35,222 bases of DNA, from the IMG/VR virus record IMGVR_UViG_3300047312_000123, positions 1 to 35,222 of that record; one strand, written 5' to 3'. Shown here one piece after another: positions 7,212 through 14,000 of this stretch. How positions within the stretch are numbered: position 1 is the first letter of the stretch; each line of letters starts with the position of its first letter. The stretch comes from a virus. A program made the translations under genes and the position numbers. A model generated the notes under the pieces. It was not told the origin of the DNA. It saw only the letters and a program-made list of their open reading frames with translations, and made no database searches.

Positions 7212-7424
7212 ATGAGCCGTACCCAAATATCCGCCGACGAGATCGCTGCCACCGTGCCACTGCGGCGCATCGAGCGCCTGCGCGACGAGATGGACGTCAT
7301 GGACCTCGCCGCGATGCTGGTCACCGTATTCGCCGTCGATCAGATCGAGATCGCCGACGCCCTAAAGCAGCGGCGCTTGGAACTGAAACTCAGAACGTGG
7401 AACCTCGACGGAGAAGAGGCATGA
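7212..7424 (+). CDS. Hypothetical protein, 70 aa
   Basis: Starts 4 bases after the membrane-protein stop and overlaps the next gene by 4 bases (ATGA). All-helical composition (ERLRDEMDVMDLAAMLVTVFAVDQIEIADALKQRRLEL). No recognised motif. The spacing shows it is part of the same operon. Confidence 0.5.
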   Translation: MSRTQISADEIAATVPLRRIERLRDEMDVMDLAAMLVTVFAVDQIEIADALKQRRLELKLRTWNLDGEEA

Positions 7425-7831
7425 ACTCAGACGACATCGTGAAGCTGGGCGAGGATCTGGCCAAGGCCATCGTGCAGGCCGCGCAGGATCAGTTGACCAA
7501 GGCGCAGGCCGAGCTCGACCGAGCCAAGTCGGTGGCCGACATCGTCCTGGGCCAGGCCAACGACGAGGCCCGCCGGATCGACGACGGTATCGCCAGCCGC
7601 AAGGCCGCTACCGAGAAGATTCTGGAGGGTTACACCATTCTCGAAAGGCGGACGGCCGACGATCCCCGGCAGCCGGGGCCACCTCCCGGCGTCTACAACG
7701 ACAGGGACGACGACGCGACCGGCCAGGCCTATCGAGATGAACTGAAGCACAAGACCGAGGGCCAATTCTTTAGCGACGAACTCAGCAAGCTTAATTCCCG
7801 CTACCCGTCTTTGGTCGATGGCAAGCGGTGA
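7421..7831 (+). CDS. Coiled-coil hypothetical protein, 136 aa
   Basis: Start chosen at ATG 7421, overlapping the previous stop. An upstream in-frame start (7397) would add eight Arg-rich residues lying inside the preceding gene. Residues 5-75 are strongly helical with heptad-like Ala/Leu/Val spacing (LAKAIVQAAQDQLTKAQAEL). A Pro-rich hinge (RQPGPPPGVY) then precedes an acidic C-terminus. No known function. Confidence 0.55.
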   Translation: MNSDDIVKLGEDLAKAIVQAAQDQLTKAQAELDRAKSVADIVLGQANDEARRIDDGIASRKAATEKILEGYTILERRTADDPRQPGPPPGVYNDRDDDATGQAYRDELKHKTEGQFFSDELSKLNSRYPSLVDGKR

Positions 7832-7863
7832 TCCGTTACACCGGCACCAGAGGGGATGAAGGA

Positions 7864-8145
7864 ATGACAATACCTTTCACGCAGTACCTACGCCCCGATG
7901 GCCGGCCGCGGGATGTGGAAATTGATCGCCCGTCCGACATCGAAGCCTTGGCGCGTCAATTCATCGAAAGCGGCGGCCGTTATGAATGCGAGCACCTAAC
8001 TACCGAGGAGGCGAGCCTGACGGCGGTCAAAGAGATCGATGGCGAGGAGCAAGATATCGCCATTGAGATTGTTCCAAACGGCCCGGAAGTTCCGGCCGCT
8101 GTTGACCGCTTGGTGCGGGCATCCGCCGCCCGGTGTGCAACATGA
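7864..8145 (+). CDS. Hypothetical protein, 93 aa
   Basis: ATG 7864 follows GGGGATGAAGGA and is preferred; a GTG at 7828 overlapping the previous stop would add 12 residues. The sequence MTIPFTQYLRPDGRPRDVEI ... IEALARQFIESGGRYECEHL resembles short phage proteins that begin with a strand-rich F-x-x-Y-L-R-P-D-G-R segment and carry one conserved Cys. No function known. Confidence 0.55.
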   Translation: MTIPFTQYLRPDGRPRDVEIDRPSDIEALARQFIESGGRYECEHLTTEEASLTAVKEIDGEEQDIAIEIVPNGPEVPAAVDRLVRASAARCAT

Positions 8146-8161
8146 CAGATGAGCTAACCGG

Positions 8162-8398
8162 ATGACGGACGAGACCGGCGAGCGCGATACCCTGTACGTC
8201 ACGGACGCGGAGCTGATCCGGCGCATGGGCGTGCCTGAGAAGATCGCGCGGGAGGCCATCCGGGCGCTCGACGCGAACCGGGCCAGCGGTTTTCCCCAGA
8301 AGCAAAAGCTATTCGGGGACCGGAGATATTGGCCGGCCTGCGTGGCTTGGTTCGACAAGACGAGCGGACTTATCCCCCATGAGCGCAAATCGGCTTGA
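8162..8398 (+). CDS. Excisionase/winged-helix-like DNA-binding protein
   Basis: Encodes 78 residues. LYVTDAELIRRMGVPEKIAREAIRAL (split as helix-turn-helix about 11-36) followed by FGDRRYWPACVAWFDKTSG fits the small winged-helix fold used by phage excisionases and similar factors: a helix, a wing, and a conserved R-x-Y/F-W at the end. It lies in the same block as the integrase, with a regulator and a coiled-coil gene between. Assigning it as Xis for this integrase is an inference from context. Confidence 0.55.
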   Translation: MTDETGERDTLYVTDAELIRRMGVPEKIAREAIRALDANRASGFPQKQKLFGDRRYWPACVAWFDKTSGLIPHERKSA

Positions 8399-8423
8399 CG
8401 TAAGCGTATGCGCTGATTATATT
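8395..8423 (+). promoter_or_regulatory. Strong sigma70-like promoter, probably giving a leaderless mRNA
   Basis: TTGACG (8395-8400), 17-bp spacer, TATATT (8418-8423). The expected start point, 7-8 bases after the -10, coincides with the ATG at 8431. The spacer holds AGCGTATGCGCT, whose outer four bases on each side form an inverted repeat that could be an operator. Confidence 0.6.
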
Positions 8424-8430
8424 CGGCGGC

Positions 8431-8640
8431 ATGGCAATTTATATATCCGATGAAGAAATTGTTGCGGTCGTAAAGAAGCAGATCGGCCATAGCTCCCAAA
8501 AGGCGTGGGCTGAAAAGGCCGGGATATCGGCCGCCTACCTCTCTGACTTTCTGCTCGGCAGGCGCCGCCCCGGTCCGGCCATTCTTCGCGGCGCCGGGTT
8601 CTCGGTGACCCCCTATTATCGGAAGCTTTCCCATGACTGA
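8431..8640 (+). CDS. Small XRE/Cro-like regulator
   Basis: Encodes 69 residues. SQKAWAEKAGISAAYLSDFLLGRR (split at about 22-46) is a classic XRE helix-turn-helix, with the Q-x-x-x-A-x-x-x-G-I-S-x-x-x-L-S pattern followed by a G-R-R-x-P turn. No Shine-Dalgarno is visible before the ATG (ttcggcggcATG), and the promoter places transcription start at or next to the ATG. This implies leaderless translation, as known for lambda cI from PRM. It could be the lysogeny regulator or an anti-repressor-type partner. It sits between the excisionase-like gene and the integrase. Confidence 0.75.
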   Translation: MAIYISDEEIVAVVKKQIGHSSQKAWAEKAGISAAYLSDFLLGRRRPGPAILRGAGFSVTPYYRKLSHD

Positions 8641-8667
8641 TCACGCCAAAGGACATCGAGGCCACCC

Positions 8668-8994
8668 ATGAGCGATGACGATTTTCGCACCATCCTGCGG
8701 GCCATAGACGGGCTGCAGGCCGAGCTCGCGCCCGTACGCGAGCAACTTAAGATAATCGAGATAAAAGTCAGCGGTATTCCGCTGATAGCTGAGTCAACCC
8801 ACGACTTGCGTCGCGACCTGCGAATGGTGAAGGCCGCCATCAACGACATGGCGCGCGTTAACATCACCGCCGGAGAGGTTGAGGCGCTCCACGAAGAGAT
8901 CGACAAGATACAGGCTGAGAATGCAGAGCTTGCGACGCGCCTCGCCACCGTCGAACGGCTTCTCGCCGATACCGGAGCTTCCGATGAGCGATAG
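8668..8994 (+). CDS. Coiled-coil hypothetical protein, 108 aa
   Basis: Starts 28 bases after the regulator; its last 11 bases overlap the integrase start. It is helical throughout. The C-terminal half (VEALHEEIDKIQAENAELA and TRLATVERLLAD) has a clear heptad pattern typical of a dimeric coiled coil. No DNA-binding motif is seen. The overlap suggests translational coupling with the integrase. Confidence 0.55.
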   Translation: MSDDDFRTILRAIDGLQAELAPVREQLKIIEIKVSGIPLIAESTHDLRRDLRMVKAAINDMARVNITAGEVEALHEEIDKIQAENAELATRLATVERLLADTGASDER

Positions 8995-10213
8995 ACCCAA
9001 AGTCGCAGACTCTCCGGGGCTCGTTTGGGCACCCCGTAAATCCGGCTGGGTGGCCGAATGGCACGCCCGCACCGATCTGATCAAGCGCGGGTTCCTGCCC
9101 CAGCGCGCCCGCGTCTGGGCCGGGGAATGGCCCTCCGAGACGGACTGCGCCCTGATCTCCGACCAATGCACCCGCCTCCAGGCCGAGATGCTGGTCTGGG
9201 GCCGCGGCGGCATCCCGGTGATCGCAGACGCCTTCGACGGCACGCTGGGCAGCCTGATCCGGCTCTACCAGACCGACAAGGATTCCTCGTATCAGGAGCT
9301 TCGCTACGCGAGCCGGATGAACGACGACAGCCGGTGCAAGCTGATCGCCAGGGACTACGGCGACACGCTGCTTTCTGACATCGACGCCCGCATGATCAAG
9401 GATTGGTGGCGGGCGTGGACCTCGGACGGCCGGACCCCGTCAGCCCATGGCAAGGTCGGGCAGCTCCGCACACTCTTCGCGTTCGGCTCCACCTTGGTCG
9501 GAAAGCGCGGAGATCCCGAATGCCGGCGGTTGCGCGAGGATGCCGGACTGCTGCGCTTCAAGATGGGCAAGCCCCGGAAGGAATACATCACGGCGACCCA
9601 GGCACTCGCCATCATCGCCAAGGCCCACGAGCTCGGCCGCCACTCGATCGCGCTGGCCCAGGCGTTCCAGTTCGAATGCACCCTGCGGCAAAAGGATGTG
9701 ATCGGGGAATGGGTCCCGATGGGCGAGCCGGAACTGTCGGATGTCCACGACGGTCAATGGAAGTGGCTTCGGGGTCTCCGGGGCGAAGAGATCGACGCCA
9801 ATTTGATCCTGCGCCACATGACCAGCAAACGGCAGAAGCCGGTCGAGGTCGATCTGCGCCTGGCCCCGATGGTCATGGCGGAACTGGATCTGGCCGGCAA
9901 GTTCCCCGAGAAGGGGCCGCTGATCATTTGCGAGGCAACCGGGGTGGCGTGGCAAGCCAAGAACTTCCGCGAGAAGTGGCGCAAGGTCGCGACTGCGGCC
10001 GGAGTCCCAAACCACGTTTGGAACATGGACAGCCGGGCCGGCGCGATCACGGAAGGGACGGACGTTGCCGCCATGGATGACGTTAGGCGCACCGCGACCC
10101 ACAGCAACGTCAGCCAGACCCAAGCCTACTCGCGGGACGACACCAAGGCGATCGCCAGGGTCATGAAAGGCCGCGCCGCGAGCCGGAACAAGGCGGGAAC
10201 GGATGCGTCGTAA
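8984..10213 (+). CDS. int: Tyrosine-recombinase integrase
   Basis: Encodes 409 residues from ATG 8984, which overlaps the previous gene; further in-frame sequence upstream lies inside that gene. The N-terminal arm and core-binding region (about 80-200) precede a catalytic domain with R235 (CTLRQKD), K282 (TSKRQK), R351 (DSRAG), H373 (ATHSN) and nucleophile Y382 (QAYSR). The H-to-Y spacing of nine is canonical. The usual box II H-x-x-R is M-D-S-R, so the first His is replaced by Met, a substitution position known to vary in phage integrases. It would integrate the phage at attB and, with an excisionase, remove it. It ends the plus-strand block, and attP is most likely in the adjacent gap. Confidence 0.88.
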   Translation: MSDRPKVADSPGLVWAPRKSGWVAEWHARTDLIKRGFLPQRARVWAGEWPSETDCALISDQCTRLQAEMLVWGRGGIPVIADAFDGTLGSLIRLYQTDKDSSYQELRYASRMNDDSRCKLIARDYGDTLLSDIDARMIKDWWRAWTSDGRTPSAHGKVGQLRTLFAFGSTLVGKRGDPECRRLREDAGLLRFKMGKPRKEYITATQALAIIAKAHELGRHSIALAQAFQFECTLRQKDVIGEWVPMGEPELSDVHDGQWKWLRGLRGEEIDANLILRHMTSKRQKPVEVDLRLAPMVMAELDLAGKFPEKGPLIICEATGVAWQAKNFREKWRKVATAAGVPNHVWNMDSRAGAITEGTDVAAMDDVRRTATHSNVSQTQAYSRDDTKAIARVMKGRAASRNKAGTDAS

Positions 10214-10365
10214 ACCACCGTAAACGCAACGCGAACATCGATGACTAGCATACACTACCAGGATCTTGTGAAATCAAAGGCTTAGGAGGCATATCCGCTC
10301 AGCGCCCAAAAGCGCGGGGCCATTGAAATCATTGAATGTCAGTAGCGACCGGGAAGGCAATAAGC

Positions 10366-10377
10366 CGCCACGTGGCG
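10366..10377. repeat. 12-bp perfect palindrome CGCCACGTGGCG
   Basis: A perfect inverted repeat sharing the CACGTG centre with the parS site. The two centres are 31 bp apart. It could be a second, diverged protein-binding site. Confidence 0.5.
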
Positions 10378-10395
10378 CAAGGAGAGGATTGTTGA

Positions 10396-10409
10396 GTTTC
10401 ACGTGAAAC
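10396..10409. promoter_or_regulatory. parS: parS-like chromosome-partition site
   Basis: GTTTCACGTGAAAC is a perfect 14-bp palindrome identical to the core of the widely conserved bacterial parS site (TGTTNCACGTGAAACA). The outermost bases here are A and G instead of T and A. Chromosomal ParB of most bacteria, including alphaproteobacteria, loads and spreads from this sequence. Finding it in the only sizeable non-coding gap argues that it is functional rather than chance, but binding is inferred. Confidence 0.7.
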
Positions 10410-10540
10410 GCTTCCGAGTGCCACACTCCGCAGATCGGTCTGATGTCAACCAACGAGAGAGTTTGACCGTCATTGGCTTTCCCGGGCTATGTGATTCGGG
10501 ACAGGAACCATTCATCGTCCGTCGGCACTCGGAACTGGAT

Positions 10541-10840
10541 TCAGGCGCGCGGTTTAATCGCGGGCAATGACTTATCCTTGGTGGTGTTCGACATCTCGCC
10601 AGTTTTGCCAGACTTAGGATAGCTTTGGCGTTCGATGTTTTCTCGGAATTGGTCGGGCGCCTTGAAGAAGCGGCTGCGCGATTGCTGGATCACCGGCCCC
10701 CCAGTGGCATAGCTGGCGGGCATCGGGCCGGTGCCTTTGGTGAACTCGCGCCCGACCGATCGCGGGATACCGAGCGTGCTCTTGCCCTTGGCGGCCGCGA
10801 ACATGGCCTTGCGCTGGGGGTCGCTGACTATTGGCGCCAT
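10541..10840 (-). CDS. Small conserved phage late protein, 99 aa
   Basis: Last gene of the late operon. AAGAGGAGATAGAGCT precedes its ATG at 10840. The N-terminus [20 protein letters not shown], followed by [11 protein letters not shown], matches a family of short phage proteins with a Q-R-x-A-M-x-A-A-A-x-G-x-S-x-L-G-I-P signature found among structural genes of podovirus-like phages. Their function is unknown. The remainder is basic and low complexity ([13 protein letters not shown] at the end). Confidence 0.7.
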   Translation of the reverse strand: MAPIVSDPQRKAMFAAAKGKSTLGIPRSVGREFTKGTGPMPASYATGGPVIQQSRSRFFKAPDQFRENIERQSYPKSGKTGEMSNTTKDKSLPAIKPRA

Positions 10841-10844
10841 AGCT

Positions 10845-11024
10845 CTATCTCCTCTTTGCTTCCCAATAAGTGCAAGTGTCCTGTGCCCGGATTGGGCCCT
10901 CGACCAGCGTGCAGCTCGGCGAGGTGCCGGTCCGGTACATGCTACAGGTCGCGCAGCGGCGCGGCGCCCCCGGCTTGGCAGGGCGATAGTTCGCGTCCTT
11001 GTGCGACATCTTGGCGGGTGTCAT
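10845..11024 (-). CDS. Small four-cysteine protein, 59 aa
   Basis: An open frame from ATG 11024 overlaps the stop of the giant upstream gene (ATGA), and its end lies 4 bases before the next start. Sequence elements: CATCSMYR, then [15 protein letters not shown] and TYWEAKRR. The layout C-x2-C-x8-C-x11-C with L-V-E-G-P-I resembles small phage/HiPIP-like cysteine clusters that may bind a metal. An alternative ATG lies five codons downstream (11009). Too short to assign a function; the couplings on both sides support it as a real gene. Confidence 0.65.
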   Translation of the reverse strand: MTPAKMSHKDANYRPAKPGAPRRCATCSMYRTGTSPSCTLVEGPIRAQDTCTYWEAKRR

Positions 11025-14000
11025 CGTGTCAGTTGCCCCAGCCCATATTCTATCAGCCCACGCGGATGCTGGGCGCGTGTCTTGGCTTCTTTCAGGCTCA
11101 GCTTCTGCCCATAACGCTGTCCCGCAACTTCTTTTTGCGTCGGGACCTTGGTGTCAGTGATCTGCGACAGAAATTCATGCAAAGTTGAACCGCGCGCAGA
11201 GCCTGGCTGAATCGTGGGCCCAAACGTGCTGTACGGCGACACGAGCGTCCCGGTGGCGAATTCGGCAGCTTGCCCGAATTTATCGTACCACGGCGAGCCC
11301 GGATCAACGATCCGGCGCCCCGCAAAGTCGCGGTTGGACAACCCGGCTCTTATGGCATTGATAGCAGGCGAGAGCGTAAAGACGTTGCTCAGCACCATGC
11401 CAAGGTCTTTCTTGCCCGTCGCGACACCGTAAGCACCGGTCAACGGCGCCAACGGTCCGCGCGGTTTCACCTCGGCGTCCTTGTTGCCGGTGATGCTCTG
11501 GACGGCTTTGTCCAGCGCCGGTTTGACCACGAACGCAAGCGCCGCCAAGGCGAACACGTTGCCCAATGCTTCCTTGCGCTCGGCCATAGTAGCGTTCGGA
11601 CCGAGTGTGTGGGTCATCATGGTGCTGAGCGAATTGAGCATGCCCATATGATAGCGGCCGAATACCGAGACATTCGGATCGGACATGAAGCGAACCATCT
11701 GACGGCGGCCAAAAATCTTGATCGGCAGCCGATAGTCCGGCATGTGGACACGGGCGCTGGCAATCGCATCCTCGCGCGACATGCCGTTCATCTCCAGCTC
11801 CCTGATCCGGGAAGCCATGAGCGCATCGCTGAAAGTCCACAGGGCTTTACCGGCATGCTCGTACCACAGCTTGACAGCGTCGATACCGTGGCCAAGTCCG
11901 TAGGTTCGCGCATACTGCTCCCATTTGCCGGGATTGTTCCGAAGGTCGGCATCGAACGCTTTGCCAAGATTGCGAACTATGTTCTGACTATCGATCTTGG
12001 ACTGGATCAACGATCCGCCGGCACGATTGATGTCCTGCAGCAGCTGGTCCTGGGTATAGGCGGACTTGAATCCCTCGATGACCGACTTGGCGAGCGTGCC
12101 GTATTTGCGCGGGTCGATCCAATCCGTACCGCGTCCTACCAAATAGTGCATGAATGCGTTCATGGCATGCGGCACCGGATTCCAGAAGATCGATCGGATG
12201 CCCAGCTGGTTGGCCACCCGCAGCCAGTTGATGTCCGGCAGCCCCATGCCGGGCTTGTAATTGTTGTGGAGGACCTGCTCTAGGTCAGGGTGCATGTAGA
12301 GCCCTTTGAGATCGGGCACATCGCTTTGCGGCCACCCGCGCTTCTTGGCGGTATCGGCATCGCGCGTCATCAACGACTTGAACGGCGATTTCTCCGGGTC
12401 CTTGAACCGATCCAGCCAGTCATTGTAATCCTTCATCATCCTCAGTTCGCGGTTCTCGACGAACTTGGATACGAAAGCGTTCTTGTGATACTCGACCGGG
12501 GTGCCGCCCTCATGCACGGCATGCTGCTCGATCTCGTTCTCTCGGCCGCGATCGACCGTGTATTCCTTGCCGTTGTAGGTGAGCTTGTCGCCGGTCTGCG
12601 GCGATGTTTCTTTAGGGTTGGTGATGAACCCTTCCGGCTCGCGGTTCTTCATAACCGCAATCCTGTCGCCCTTGCCGGCAAGCACCAGCCGGTTGCCGTC
12701 CTTGTCCTGGGCACCGTAAAACGCCAGCTCCTTGGTGGAGCTTGGATCGTGCATGCCGGGCAGACGGCCGATGTGACCCTCGGTGATCGGGTCGTCGACC
12801 CGGACCGGGGCGCTCTTCATGACGCGCTTCATGTAGCGCGGATCGTCCGCCTCATTGTCTATGAGCCCACGGTCGACAAGCTCCTTGCGCAACGCGGCGT
12901 TCTCCTTGCTTATGTCGCCCGTCGCATGCTCGAAGCCAGCGCGCAGGTTGGCAGGGAGCTTGTCGTAGGTGCCGTTGACGATGGCGTTATAGATCGTCTC
13001 GCCGCCCTTCCCTTTGACCTCGGGGTGCATCTTGGAGGCTTCCTCGCCCAGACCCTTGTAGCGCAGCATGTCGGCAGCGGGGATCGTGGATAATTTATTC
13101 AGTTCGTCGTCGGCCTTGTTGGCAAGATTGAACGCCTTCTCATCGCCCAGCTTGCCTTGTTCGATCAGTTGCTCCTTGGGCACGCGAGGCGGCTCGGGCG
13201 GCGTCCCAGGTGGCCGGCCGCCAGGCGGTTGCCGCGGCGGCTGTTGCCGTTGTTGCTGCTGTTGCTGCTGCTGCTGACTGCGTTCGAAAGCGTCGGCCGC
13301 CTGTTCGAACTGCCGGGCACGCCCTTCCTGGCCTTGCTCTCGGTACATGGCCGCGGTCTCGCGCAAGTGCGCGGCTGGGCTGGGCGCGGCTTCGGCTGCA
13401 TCGAGCCGTTGCCGCATGAGTTCGTCGCGCCCGCCGGTAAACAGGTTTTCCTGCAGATGCGTGTCGCTGAAGAGTCCCTCGTCCGCCGGCCGTTGCGGGG
13501 CCGTTGGTCTCAGACGTTCGTCGGCCCGTCGTTGGGCGAGCTCGCCTTCGCCGATGCGCTCGGTCCCGGGGATAACGCCTTGAGGTTTTCCCTCAGCGCC
13601 CATTTCGAAAGCGCCGCGTGGTACCTCGCCAGCATCTGGCGGCGCTGGAGGTCCTGCGGGCTCAGGTCCGGCCCCGGCTTCGCGTACACCTCGGCCATCG
13701 CCGCGTGCTGCCGCGGCGTCATCAACATCCCACCCTTCAATGTGTCCAACGGTGACGTGCTGGTCTTGGGTGTCTTTTTCATACTGGTTGGCATGCTCCA
13801 TTATGGCTCGTTCAAGAGCCATATCTGGGCTGGAAACGCCCTCCTTCTCCATGATCTCGACAGTACGATCATATAATTTTGGGTCTAGCGCGCCAAGTCC
13901 GGCATCATGAGAAAAACCGTCGACGGCACGTTGGATCGCAACGCGGTTAAGCTCGGCTGCGCGCCCACGCTCGCCTGCGGTCGTCGTGCCTTCGCTGCCT

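Larger units (their letters stand above)
10214..10540. other. Convergent intergenic region, candidate attP/centromere-like region
   Basis: A 327-bp gap between the end of the integrase and the end of the late operon. No convincing gene in either strand. It holds two CACGTG-centred palindromes (listed separately). By position it is the expected place for attP, but no core can be named without the host sequence. No clear intrinsic terminator with a T tract was found. Confidence 0.6.

Noticed and set aside
10214-10540. A named attP core
   Set aside because: The region is the likely attP by position, but no tRNA-like segment or flanking direct repeat was found in the window, so no core can be given.
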